Of a stretch of DNA of 64,000 nt, positions 1 through 11,727 are shown piece by piece (within the stretch, counting starts at the first letter, position 1; each line of letters opens with the position of its first letter). The notes below the pieces were generated by a model. It saw only the letters and a program-made list of their open reading frames with translations. It was not told where the DNA came from and made no database searches. The translations under genes and the position numbers were made by a program. The stretch is taken from NCBI RefSeq assembly GCF_036323735.1, contig NC_086026.1:91880859-91944858 (forward strand). The letters are read 5' to 3'. The stretch is from Rattus norvegicus (taxonomy: Eukaryota; Chordata; Mammalia; Rodentia; Muridae).

Positions 1-1863
1 TAACAGTATGTAGCACTCATATAAATGTTATACAGGTAATTTAGCTACTCAAACATCTAATTTATATAAACAATATTTTCGGTTAAGATGTTTAGAAGTC
101 AAGAATATTTTTATGATAGAATAAATAATCTGTATTCCAGGTAAAGTTCTACATCAACTTTATACATTGCAAACATTGTCTCACTTTATAAAATTCTGTA
201 TGTATGTTCACATGGATGTCTATAACATGCAAGGAAGGGGAATATAAAAATAATTTTTGAAATGTCATCAATTTGTTACCACTAAGCACTACAGACATGA
301 TTAGTGTGCTACCGTGTTAGCACTAACATGCACACATGACCTGAATGTCTTCATGTAGTTTCTTAGTTCACAAAGAGAAGAAAGAAAATATCATATTTTA
401 TTCTTTATCATTGATATGGACAGAAAGTACTTTGCTGCTAAAGCATACGATATTGTTCCTGGTGATTCTGGCAATGTTGCATCTTGTCCAATTAAAAAGC
501 TGTCCTTTTCCTGTAAGTTTAAGAAGTCAGTGCCCACACTTCACCATGGGGCTCAGCTCTCAGTTATTAATAGCTCTCTTGACATCTTATTAAATAGGAG
601 AGGATTTCAGGCACACAAATAGAATGTATGAATCTCTTTATATTATTTGGAATGTATTTTATACCTACATGAGTGGCTATTTTTATTATCTTTATTTTGT
701 ATATTGTCATGACTCGTATGAATTATAATCACGAGCATAACAAGGAGAGCCATTCCACACAAAGAAATTAGTCTGATAAAAAATAATCAAAAGTAAAAAT
801 CACAAAAATTCTGCATTCCCTAGAACAAAACAATCTAACAAAGTCTTGTCTTTTTGGTACCAATCTATGGTGTGGGAAGGAATAAAAATTCCCCTCTCTC
901 CAATTTCACAAAGTAGAATTATTTTGTTAAGATAAAGCAGGTTAACTCAAATAAATATTTGGATTTAAGTATTATGCATTGTGCAAAACTCCAAGGCACT
1001 GACTAGAAACTACTTTCAGGAGAATAAGGCAGAACAAGTTTTAAAAGTTTTAGGTAGAAGCAGCAACATAACTTTATGTGGACATCACTAATCTGCCTTT
1101 GTAATGACTGGAAGTTTTGTTTGTCTCTTCTTTTAACTTGCTATTTTGTAGGCTGTTTTGGAAGAAAGTCATAATAGTCTGGGCATGCCCCAAATAAGTT
1201 TTATCTTCTTCAGGAGGAATGTCTACCTATGAGATTTAACACATTTCTCTACTGGGGTATGTCCATTCTTATTAATTATTTATGTACGTTAAGTTGGGAT
1301 GGATTCATGGACATTGCTTCATATGTTTGAGCTATAGCATAATACTATGTTATTCCTTTTTGTGTCAATTGCTCACTTTTGGTGTCTGGGGGTTTTTCAG
1401 TTGCCTAATCCTTTTCTTTCAGATGTTCCTATAATAAGGGTATTTGTGTGTGAGTATGTTTTCTGCACTTATATTTTTACATTTCCTTATTCTCTGCCAT
1501 TGTAATATCCTTTATTTATGATGTATGCTAATGGTGAATGTCTGAGACAGCCCTAATAGTAAGCATTGATTCCTTTCATTGAAGAATGATATTAAAAGTC
1601 AAGAGTTAGACACACCTGTTCCTACCAGGTTATTGTTGCATCATTTATAGGTCTTCAGAGCTAGCAGAAAAAGGTTGTTGTTAGGCACATGTTAGTCCAT
1701 GCAAAAGCATATACTCACAAATATGTTTCCACCTGTATGTAAGATATACATGAGGTTACACTTATGCATTCATCTCTAATCTACTCTAACATGGGCCATC
1801 AGTTGTCTGTCTGATTTTCTGCAGCCTTCCACTTCAACAGTAGCCTCTTTACTCCTACTCCTG
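1..1863. other. Unassigned AT-rich sequence
   Basis: No repeat family, RNA gene or plausible exon was recognised. The open frames here are short, overlap each other in different frames and show no domain-like composition. Likely intergenic or intronic DNA. Confidence 0.6.
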
Positions 1864-2288
1864 TCTTATTCAGGGTTACTATTGCTGTGTTGAAACACCA
1901 TGACCAAATAAACTTGGAAGGAAAATGTTTACTCAGCTTCTGCTTACACGCCATTGTTCCTCATGGAAACAATTCAGGATTGGAACTCAAGCTGCGAAAT
2001 GACCTAGAGGCAGGAGTTAATACAGAAATCTTGAAGGAATGTTGTTTACTAGCTTGGTCCTCCTGACTTGCTCAGTCTGCTTTCTTATAGAACCCAGAAT
2101 ACCAGCCCAGGGAAGACTCTGCCCACAAGGCATAGGGTCCTTTCACATAAATCACCAATTAATCACCAATTAAAATGCCCTACATTCTTGCCTACAGCCT
2201 GAACTTACAAAGTCACTTTCTCAATCAAAGCTCTCTGAAGACTCTAGCTTGTGTCAAGTTGACATTAGTCAAGATAGAACAAACACCT
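1864..2288 (+). repeat. Rodent interspersed repeat (family name uncertain)
   Basis: Starts with the recognisable module GGGTTACTATTGCTGTG followed by CACCATGACC, and ends near a GTGTCAAGTTGACAT motif. I recognise this as a common rodent dispersed repeat but cannot name the family with certainty. Diverged fragments of the same family lie at 53893-54015 and 59005-59240. The reverse complement of its terminal module is the right end of the repeats at 6365-6680 and 52554-52914. A 12-base tandem duplication (AATCACCAATT unit) sits at about 2149-2172. Confidence 0.65.
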
Positions 2289-2309
2289 TCCCCTTAATCA
2301 ATAAATAAC

Positions 2310-2345
2310 TGTGTGTGTGTGTGTGTGTGTCTCTGTGTGTGTGTG
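2310..2345. repeat. (TG)n microsatellite
   Basis: Alternating TG with a short CTC interruption, immediately downstream of the interspersed repeat ending near 2288. Confidence 0.9.
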
Positions 2346-5300
2346 ATGTACATGTGTGTGTACTTACATATATATTCATGAATTATGTATACCTAAGTGA
2401 CCAATACTGCTAATCTGTTTTCATACAGAAAGCACTTTATCCATCAGAGTGTGAGGCACTCTTCCTTTAGTATTTAGTTGTATATTAGTTGTATAGCGAC
2501 CATTGTTTTCTTATTCAGCCTAGCACTTATCCAAAGCATTTTCCACTTCAGTGTAGTTGTTTCACACACCTTCAAAGCAGATTCAGTCTATATTCTATCC
2601 TGGAAATCTAGAGGTGCTATGGTTCAAAAATTGTACATATTCACTTTCTTACAGAACTCTTGGACTTGGTAAGCACATTATATCAATACCTTTGCACAAA
2701 GAATACTGTTTAACTGCCTGCAATTATACTCTGTGTTCATTCATATGTCTCTACTCTCTCTAAATCTTCAGCAGTCCCGAATCTGCCTTTCATAATCATA
2801 CACTATGTCACTTTCTCAACTGAAGTTCCTTCTGGTTTCAGACAAACCTTTCCCATTAGAAATAAATAGTGAAGATTTATCCATGACTTTCATGACCTCA
2901 TAGCTCACTTCTTGTTATATATTCCAAGCATGGCACACTGTGCTACACTTAGACATTCATCTTCTGAAAGTCACCCTGCTTGCTTCCAGTTTTTGTCAGC
3001 TATGAATATTGAAGTAATACATGTAATTTCAATTTCTATTCCAGATGTTAATCCAATGTTTAACTTTCTAAGAAACAGCAAATATCTCTCTAAATGACTG
3101 AACCTTTTTCTAACACCAGCAGCAAAGTGTGAGGATCCAGCCATCAATGACTTTGTCAGGTTTTTGCTGAATCTACATTTTCAAACAAAGTGTATTTTGT
3201 TTTATCTTCCCATTTTCCAATCCCCTGTTACCTATAAACTCCCTTTACTCCCCTCGTTTCCCCCACAGTTGTCTTAACCTGTGTCGTGTTACACCATCTC
3301 CTCTCGTCAGCTATTATTTTCCTCTCCTAATTTTTAAAATATTCTGTAAGTTTTTAAAACTTGAAACCAAATAAATATATCTGGCATTAATAAATTTCCG
3401 TACAACCATTTTTCCTAACTGTTTGTAATGAAGTTATGCATTAAAGGCTTAAACTTTAGTGTCTTTGCATTGAAGAACAAAGTTCAGAATAGCCAGATGA
3501 GACACATTGTCCCTATACTCATAGATACAGAAGAAGAGGGCTAATCTGAAATGATTCCTCGCTCTGCATTCCAGTGGAAGAGAACAAGGACCTAAACACA
3601 AACACAACAAGAAAGGACCAAATCACACGGAAGAAGATGCACAAACGTGTGTCCTCTTAGTTCAAATGTCTACAAACAAGGCCACAGCTGGGTGTATGAG
3701 TTCTCTTTATAATTAGTAACATGGATTCTAATAAAGAAGCAAAATAAAATGCCACAGAGAGTTGCTGGAACACATGACACCTCACATTGTCACAATATGC
3801 ATAGTACATTATTTTCTGCAACACAGGAAGTAAGAAGAAAATAAAGACCTTGGTTATAACCAGCAAGCCTCCATCAAAGAGAGCTTCTACAAAATGAGAA
3901 ATGGTCATAGACAGTCAATGTATTGTAAAGAACTCAATGGAGTATTTATTCTCTGGACATGTGACATCATCTGTCTTCTACGGGGTGTCATTAATCTTCA
4001 AGTAAATTCAACTGGTATTTGTTCTAACAGAACTGGAGTACCTGGCAAGGTTTCACCTCTGTGGTATGGTCTGCACCAATAACTAGGAACATTTGGTTTA
4101 TTGGTTAATAAGCATGTTCCTACTGATAATTTGAGACAACATTAAATTACATAAATTAGCACCATAGTGGCTCTTATTTTTTTATAACTTTAAAAGAATA
4201 TTGTATAATTTAATTTTGTTTCTCCTGTTTGAAAATTTCAAACTATCAGAATGAATCACATCCTCAAAAAAAATTAGATCTAGAAAAAAAGAAGATCCCT
4301 TCTGAAATTTTGGTATTAGAGATCAGTGTTATTTCTCTTTGATATTTGTAATGGTTTTAGATAATGAATCTGGGACAATCACCCTTCTCCCAGGAATCAT
4401 AATTTGTCTACTGCAAGAAAAAGATAGAGTTTAAACTTGCTTCCTCCCTTATGCACAGGAAGCTCAGAGATTAAATTTCGCAATCTTCAAGTCTATTTTA
4501 AAGAAATAATGAACAAACGAGAAAATCCACAGTTACTTTTTGCTAAGTATTCACATCTAATTTACAAGCCCACATCTCCACACTTCCCACATATTTTACA
4601 AGTGCAAATGGCTGTTAGGCAGCATTAACTTGGCTGACAGTGAATCTGAATTTGTGGGGCTAGTGATGCTACATGAGACTAAATGAGTGACCTAGCACTT
4701 CAATTAATGACCACTAGTTTTTTATTCAGAGGGGTGATGGGTGCCCCCTCCCCCAGACAAGGATGTTTTAACAATTAATGGACACAACACAAGAAAACAA
4801 TTGTATGATTATAAATGATCAACTTATGATTTTATAGAAAATCATTTTCTATATAAATACATTCATGCTTATTAAAATTGGTGTATAATATGGGCTGAGA
4901 GCATGTAATGGGACACGCATTTCCCAGCAAGAGAAATTATAGCAGCGAAATGTGTTAATGTACTTACCATTGAAACACTACTTTGAGCATGAATTTGAGA
5001 GAACAAGTGGAAAGCACATGGAAGTTACTAGAAGGACAAAAAGGGAAAATGATATAATTAAGTCATAATTTAAAATATATATTATAAAGAGTAACAAAAC
5101 ACTACTTATATTTCAAATACATAATTTCTATATAAGTAACATTTTTAAAGATTTTAAAAATTAAATATAATCAATTATTAGATCAATAATAACTTTTACT
5201 ATTTATTATGATTTTTAATTCAATTCACTTAATAACATTATTTGTCAGAAGGTATCTGGAATGAGTAATTACAGGTAATTTGCCTGTTCTCTTTTTTCTG

Positions 5301-6180
5301 AGGGTTTCTGGCTTTCTACATTCATCCAGTAATATTTTTATAGTCAACGAAACAGACATTTTATTATTAAACCTTTTGCTCACACATTATTTTTGTGGTA
5401 ATGATTATGTTCTGAAAGTGACTTTGTCTGTGAAGATCCTGGGAGCCATGGACAAGCCCTAATAATGATTTATAAATAACCCCAGGAGTTTGTCTCTGAC
5501 TCATAAAAATCTCAGCATCCTGTTCCCTTTGCTCTAACTTAAAACCGCAATTGGCCTGGAATTAAACAGCCTCTTTTAATTAATGCTGTTCTCATCCTCA
5601 CAATATTCTCTGTTTCTGTCAAATTCGAAGCTTCTTTGTGTTGAAACCCTGGGGCAGGATACGTTTTGTGAGATTTGAGCCAAAATGAGGATTTTTGCTT
5701 CTCTGCAGCATTAGGGACATGCCCATTCATCACTTGAGAAACCAATCAACTTTGGGCATACTGTCATTCAGACACTCCAAGCTGTATGATGAATGTTTCT
5801 TCTGCAGAAACAAGGGCATAGTTAGTCTGCATTGTAAAAGAAATTAACCCTGACAAAAACATTAGCTCTGTGAAGGAAAATTCCCAGGAAGAACTGAGCA
5901 GCCACTGCACTGGAGGCTGACAAGGTTAATCTGATCCATCTTGTGCAGAATGTTGAGCACTGAGCAGAGTCAAAGAACTGAAGAGAATTAAATGGGCATA
6001 AAGTCACAAGGAAGTTCCTGTAAGTGTCTATATTTTGTAGACCTGAGTTTTACAGCCCATATAATAAGTATCTATATGTACAGAAGGCTAATGCTTTCTT
6101 CATATCTTGCTATGATGACATTCATTTTTAGAAATAGAAAATACAGATTTGGGATTTAGATAGGACAAGGTATAGTCCTT
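2346..6180. other. Unassigned AT-rich sequence, no gene
   Basis: About 3.8 kb without a recognisable gene. 2950-3110 has faint resemblance to an old L1 tail, too weak to call. Segments at 4200-5260 are strongly AT-rich. No promoter, splice pattern or conserved ORF could be supported. Confidence 0.5.
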
Positions 6181-6189
6181 GCCCTTACA

Positions 6190-6305
6190 TTGTGAACTGA
6201 TGTCCTGTGAGCTTTAGAATGTTCCATTGTAAAATGGGAAAACAGAAACCTAGATCATAGAGCTATGATTGGAAAGCAAATGACTTAATGTGGGTAGAAG
6301 AGTAT
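6190..6305 (+). repeat. MIR-like ancient SINE fragment
   Basis: Contains the diverged MIR core order: a GTGAGCTTTAGAATGTTCC-like segment, TGTAAAATGGG, then an ATAGAGCTATGA segment (the usual region of stop-free short tRNA-SINE core). Mammal-wide family, so old. Boundaries are approximate. Confidence 0.55.
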
Positions 6306-6364
6306 CTGTGCTGTTCTAGGAAGCTATGGTGGCTAATTAGACTGTCAGTTTTGTTAGATTAATA

Positions 6365-6680
6365 GGTATAGTGATGGTTTGCATATGCTTGGCTCAGGGA
6401 GTGGCACTATTAGAAGGTGTGGCCTTGTTGAAGGAAATGTGTCACAATGGGGTAGGCTTGGAGACCCTCTTCCTAGCTCCTCCTAGGATGCTGAGTGTGT
6501 TCCTGGCTTCCTTTGGGTGAAGATGTAGAACTCAGCTCCTGCTGCACCATGCCTGCCTGGATGCTGCCCTGCTCCCGCCTTGATGACAATGGACTGAACC
6601 TCCGAATTAAATGTTGTCCCTTATAAAACTTACATTGGTCATGGTGTCTGTTCACAGCAATAAGACCCTAACTAAGATAG
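6365..6680 (+). repeat. Rodent interspersed repeat of the GATGGTTTG...AACTAAGA type
   Basis: Begins near GTGATGGTTTGCATATGC, contains GTGGCCTTGTTG and an AATTAAATGTTGTCC segment, and ends with TTGGTCATGGTGTCTGTTCA followed by CAGCAATAAGACC. The right end is the reverse complement of the left terminal module of the repeat at 1864. I know the sequence type as a frequent rodent repeat but cannot name the family reliably. Confidence 0.65.
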
Positions 6681-6689
6681 GTATCAAGG

Positions 6690-7345
6690 TCAAAACTGAA
6701 GCATACCCTTGAGTACTCCCATTGAGACCTTCTAAGAGAGGAGTAACTGAGTGTGGAAGACATATGCAGGGGGTGGCAGAGCCATTCCATGAGATGGGGG
6801 CATGGACTAAGGAAAGAAAAGTAATCCAGGCACCACTATTTTTTAAAATAATATTTTAATTTATTTTCAATTTAAAGGGAGGTTTTCTGGATGCAGAAGT
6901 TTTACATAGAAAACAATTTTATATATAACAAGTTTTCTCTGTTACTTCAGGCAATCATTTACACCCCGATCAGTGCTCCCCCTCCTGGTGCCCCCTCACA
7001 TAGCCCCTCCCCTCCTACCTCCCATCTATCCTCCCTACCCTGATGCATCAAGTCTCTGCAGGGTTAGGGGCATCCTTTCCCACTGAGGCCAGAGGAGGCA
7101 GCCCAGTTAGGGAACAGATTCACCAGACAGTCAACAGTTTGGGGCATCCCCTGCTCCGGTTGTTTGGAGACCCCCACGGAGACTGAGCGGCACATCTGCT
7201 ACACATGTGGGTACCACAGCTTTATCTCTTGTTTCTTATCTGTAGATGTAAAGTGGCCCTGCCATCCCCACCATACTCAAGCTCTCCTAAGTTGTTTTCG
7301 CCAGCTCTATTTTTGTCACAGCAATAAGAGCATTAACTGATAACA
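6690..7345 (+). repeat. Rodent interspersed repeat, split by an Lx L1 insertion
   Basis: The left part (6690-6836) carries GGTGGCAGAGCCATTCCATG and GCATGGACTAAGGAAAG. The right part (about 7218-7345) carries ATGTAAAGTGGCCCTGCC, a TAAGTTG segment and TTTGTCACAGCAATAAGA. Together they read as one repeat of a common rodent type, with the reverse-oriented L1 tail at 6837-7209 sitting between them. Family name uncertain. Confidence 0.5.
6837..7209 (-). mobile_element. Lx-type L1 3' UTR fragment (antisense)
   Basis: On the minus strand this reads as an Lx-family L1 3' UTR: GTGCCGCTCAGTCTCCGTGG, AACAACCGGAGCAGGGGATG, CCTAACCCTGCAGAGACTTG, then a GA/GGG-rich segment and a decayed AT-rich tail at the left end. 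Only the 3' end of the element is present, so it is a 5'-truncated insertion. Flanks GGCACCAC (6829-6836) and GGTACCAC (7210-7217) are a probable target-site duplication with one mismatch. Confidence 0.75.
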
Positions 7346-7479
7346 AACCACCCAATAGATCCAGGCATTACTCTGAAAGTGAACTCTTTCTGTGATATCA
7401 AGAACTCGTGCCTTACGGAGCAGTAACAACTAACATTTTGGAGGCTGAGCTCAGACAGTCATTGCCTCGAGCCTTCTGT

Positions 7480-7622
7480 AGCTTTTGCTTGTGTGATCTG
7501 GAGAAGTTATTGAGCATCCCCAAGGCTTCATTTCTGCACCTGTAAAATACTGATAGAAGAATTTATCTTATAGAGCTGCTATGAAAAGGCAATTACAAAG
7601 TTCATAGAAAATTTGTGGTAGC
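7480..7622 (+). repeat. MIR SINE fragment
   Basis: Matches the MIR layout: TGTGTGATCTGGAGAAGTTA, then CATTTCTGCACCTGTAAAAT, then a TAGAGCTGCTATGA segment. These correspond to the usual GTGACCTTGG/CTGTAAAATGG/GTTGTGAGGAT order. Ancient mammalian SINE, strongly diverged. Confidence 0.7.
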
Positions 7623-7629
7623 ATGCTAA

Positions 7630-8810
7630 GATGCACTGAGTGCCCACATTGATTTGCATGAACGTTTTAGTTGTGAGACACAAAGGAATGGAGACATTAG
7701 TGATCGCTTTGCCTGCCAAGTCTCCAGGCTTTGTAAAACCCTTGCTCAGCTAGAATTGCTTGTACGAGCATGTGGAAAAGGACCATTTTAGCCATCTGTC
7801 TTGTACACACTCGGTATTCAGCATCAAGTTAACTGATATGTTTTTATACTACACCTGATGTCCTGATATGGCTGATCCGAAGGCACCTGCTCATCTGTAT
7901 ACATGCCACATGCCTTTCTTTGAAGTCATGTGTCCTCATAGCAATGGGGATGGGTATAATTGAAAACAGGACAAACTATATGGAATTTTTTGAAGTATTA
8001 GCGATCCACATTTTGGATCTATATATAAAGTTATAGTCTACATTATAGACTACATTATAAGCTGGACACAGGAATATCATTAGATGCCAGAATAATCAAA
8101 TTTCCCTTTTGATTTTTAGGGATAACATTCCCATGGGTCCTACTCTACTTCCAATGTCACAGTGTCACCAACCCTCTCTATAATCAGCATATGTTCGGTT
8201 TTGGGAATACAAACCATTCTTAACTAATCGTCTATTATAAGAAATGTGAGCTAAGCATGTGACTTTTGATTGTCACCACTCCCTACAAGGAAAATGTCTT
8301 CAATCTTACTCTACAAAGTGCATGTTAAACTTCAGAAGTATAAGATACTGGCAGAAAAGAGAGGAATCGAAGAGTTAAAGCAGGTCTTTAAAAAGATGAT
8401 TGAAATGATCAGTAAAGATTCTTTGAAGGAAGTGTTTACATCAGTGATTCAACTGGGATGCCGGCTGTCAACACACCATTATCTGCCTGTAATACTTACA
8501 TAAAGATAGAACTGTCAGTTCCTGTCACTGTCTCTGCACTCTAAATCATAGCAAATCTGGTTGAAAACACTTTAAAACTTTAAGTGTCTAAGAGCTGTAC
8601 ATATTAAGGAGTTTGTTTTCTTTATAAAAGATTCCTCTCTTTACCAAATTTTACTGTGAAGGTATTTTAACATACTTGGGTGCAAGGCAGACAAAGAAAG
8701 AATAATATCTGGAAAAGGACAGGACTAAGCTGCATGTTCTCTAGTGTCCTTAGAGCTTTGTAGTTTCTACATATTAATCCTGGGCAGATTTTTTTCCTAT
8801 TTTAGACTCA
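7630..8810. other. Unassigned sequence, no gene
   Basis: No repeat or gene recognised. The 77-codon frame at 8270-8503 has no recognisable domain and no supporting context. Confidence 0.5.
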
Positions 8811-8814
8811 GGCT

Positions 8815-8957
8815 GTTTATTTAGTCTCAGACATGATCTGTCTATGTAGCCTGGGATTTTCTCTGCAGACAAAGATAGGATCACATTAATGATTTCCTGG
8901 CATCCAACGCCCAAACACTGGAATTACAGATTTGTATCACCACACGTGAATGGCTAA
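8815..8957 (-). repeat. Old B1-like SINE (antisense)
   Basis: On the plus strand it shows the reversed B1 landmarks in order: CTCAGACATGATCTGTCTAT-like, GTAGCCTGGGATTTTCTC, then CACTGGAATTACAGATTTGT and CACCACACGTG. The last two correspond to the reversed TGTAATCCCAGCACT and GGCGTGGTGG regions of a 7SL-derived SINE. Heavily diverged. Confidence 0.65.
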
Positions 8958-9534
8958 ATTATTTTACCTATTTTTGGCACAACCATAGTGGTATCGTTTC
9001 TATTTGTTAATCACTGACATATGGGAATTCAACTTTGTATATTAACCTAACAGACCACAGCTTTTTCTTCTATTTCTAGTACTTCCAATTTTCTATATAG
9101 ATAGATAATTACTTCCCGTGGTTAAAATCCACTTCTACTTTATCCTTTCCCACATATATGCTGTTTGTCTTCATTTTCTTTGCATACGTAAGAGGACTTT
9201 CTGTATGTTTTGAACAGGGGTCTTGGGTTTGTTGCTATTGTTGTTTCTTTACTTTCTTTCTTCTTCTCTGTTTTGCAAAGAAGATATCTACCCTCTCTCT
9301 TGCCATTAAGCATGATGCTCTCTGTAGGTATTTTGTACATATTGTTTTGTAAATCAGGCAAGTAGAGAGATACTCCTGGACTGCGGAGACGTTTTCTTTT
9401 CCTGTAGTCAGATTGGCTTTGTGAAGTGCTTTTGGTGTCTATTGACAGCATCATTGATTTCTTTTCTAATCTGTGATGAGGAAGATTTGGATTCATTGAG
9501 TTTCAAATGCTCAATCAGCTCTGTGTACCTGAAA

Positions 9535-9890
9535 TACGTCTCACTTGTTTGTTGTACATGGTAGTATTTTGTCGAGAATTTTGGCATAAACGTTTGTGAT
9601 AAGTACTTATCTGTAGTTGTGCTTCCTTGTGGAATCTTTAGCTGTTTGGGTATCTGAACAGTGCTTACTTCAACAAATGAGTGAGAAACAGGGTAAGTGC
9701 TTCCTTTATGGAGGATATTTGTGAAAAATGGTATTATTTCATTTTTAGATATTTGCTAGAACTCACCAGTATGATTACTTAGATCAGATACTTTTGATTT
9801 AGGAAGAGTTTGTATTAATGACTTGATTTCTTAAATAACTATAAGCTATTCAAATTATCAGTTTCTCTACAAGTAGCCAGACACTTAATA
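9535..9890 (-). mobile_element. Ancient L1 ORF2 fragment (antisense)
   Basis: Shows reversed L1 ORF2 landmarks of the reverse-transcriptase region: a GAGAATTTTGGCATAAA segment, TATCTGTAGTTGTGCTTCC, and ATTTGCTAGAACTCACCAGT, which corresponds to the FTGEFYQ-type stretch upstream of the RT core. All frames are broken. 8958-9534 and 9891-11519 were not assigned to any repeat or gene. Confidence 0.5.
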
Positions 9891-11519
9891 AAATTGACCA
9901 TTTTATGTAAGAGTTTCAAACCTTTGTCCATAGACTGTCTTGTGAAATTTGTTCATCATGCCTTTGTGTTCAAAGGCTCCTCAATGATGATTCTGGCTTT
10001 ACTTCTCATAAAAGTCTTGGAGAGTCCTCACCTATTTCATTCTTACCCTGGCTAGATATCCATCAGCTTCACAGAGAGTTCTTATGGAGTCTCTCTCACA
10101 CCTCACATTCCAATAGCAGCTCCCTCTGCCACTCTACAGTTGCCTCCCACATCTCTCCTCTCTTCCAGATCCTATCTTCCTCTATTTTCTGCCTCAAATT
10201 ATTTTTGGTATTTTCCACTTCAATCTCCTTTACTTCTGCTTTAGTTTTCATAATTTCTGTTGTTGTTTAAAAGTTTAATTTTGCACTAGTTCCCCGAGTT
10301 GGGTATTTGGATTTGTATATGTTGACTGTATCGAGATGCATAACGTAGTTATGAGATTTTTTTTGTAGCTTTGTAAGATATGTTCCCTGGATGAAACAGG
10401 GTAATAAATAGATCTAAAGTTATGTCAAAATAAAGACAATTTAATTAAACACAAAAAATCATAAAGTAATCACAAAGCCTCTTCAAGAGTTATAAGGATT
10501 ATCATTATCTATTATTAGCAGCCCTAAAGTATATTGGAATACCAGGAGAAGGCAGCTTTACTGAAATTCGATGATATATATGAAGTGTGTATATGGGTTA
10601 ATTCAGAGTCATTTCAGGAGGAAGTAAAAACTGAATCTTCTCATCAGTATCTACAAAATTACTTGAGGCAAAATAAGAAATTTTCTATAAGTAAGCCACA
10701 TTATAAAATGATGTTTCCAAGATTCAAAGCATGATAGAAAAGCATCAAAGGACACACCGCTCTTGGATTCTGTGATTAAAGGAAACATAGCTGGGCATCA
10801 TCTAAAAATTAATTTAGAACCCATTCCATGCCCTTAAGGCACATGCCAGCATAATGTAAGGCCACCGCTTAGAGATAGCAATCACAGCCCAGTCCAATTT
10901 CTTCATGCTGACTGCAATTTAGTAGTTTTTCCTTTAGAAGTTACCCTAATTCACAGAGTTAATGGGCAACACATTGTATTTAAACCTTACACATTTTATT
11001 GCAGACTTCTCACACCATAAAATATACTAGCAAGATCGTACTGAAGAAATATTTGGTAACTAAAAAATAAAAATTGCATTATGCAGTCTACATTTAAAAT
11101 TTTAAAGCAGTGGATATTCAGAGGAGAGCTGTAATTTTATGATATTCATGGCACTCATTTTAAGTTTTATAGTGAGGAAAACTTGGTTTACCAAGATCCT
11201 CAAACAGTTTCAAAAGCAAAATCAAAAATGTTGGCTGTTATACTTTTTATAAATTTTAGGATATCCAGAAGTTTAAAAATGTGTATTTTATGAAGACTTT
11301 AACTTCACAGTTTGAGAATTCTTATTCAAGCAAAGACTAATGAAAGTGTAGATATCATGAAGATTGTTTAATTTATTCCGTAAATATTTATTGAATAGTC
11401 TCTGCAAACATCTATACTTTTCACAAAACGTAAATATCTTATGGGAAGTTCAGCAAATAGAGAGATATTGCAGCACTCCAAAAATCACAGAAGTGATTTG
11501 AAGTACAAAGAAGGGGATG
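9891..11519. other. Unassigned sequence, no gene
   Basis: No repeat or gene could be supported. About 11365-11430 contains TAAATATTTATTGAATAGTC, reminiscent of the L2/MIR 3' region, but the match is short. The 66-codon frame at 10534-10734 has no recognisable domain. Confidence 0.45.
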
Positions 11520-11727
11520 GAGACACAGTCATGGAGAGAGTGAAGTAGTACTTGAAGATGTTTTTGCCTTTTCTGGCTGTATGAAGCAGAGACACAAACA
11601 TGGAGTGTGTCATGTGGCACTCGAGAGGCTTTTCTGCTTTTCTGGCTTCATGAGGACTGAGACACAAACACGAAGTGTGCGACTGTGTTACTTGGAGATG
11701 CTTTTTTTTTTCTTATTTGGCTGTGTA
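11520..11727. repeat. Three-unit ~70-bp tandem repeat
   Basis: Three head-to-tail units begin at 11520, 11589 and 11659, each opening with GAGACACA. Each then carries a TTTTCTGGCT or TTATTTGGCT segment about 50 bases in. The spacing is 69 and 70 bases, and the third unit fades near 11727. Units are clearly related but diverged by substitutions and a T-run expansion in unit 3. The 70-codon frame at 11581-11793 is a by-product of the near-in-frame period and is not called a gene. Confidence 0.8.

Noticed and set aside
9140..9496. 118-codon minus-strand frame as a host gene
   Set aside because: No recognisable domain; lysine/serine-rich from AT-rich DNA, next to an old antisense L1; no splice or promoter context.
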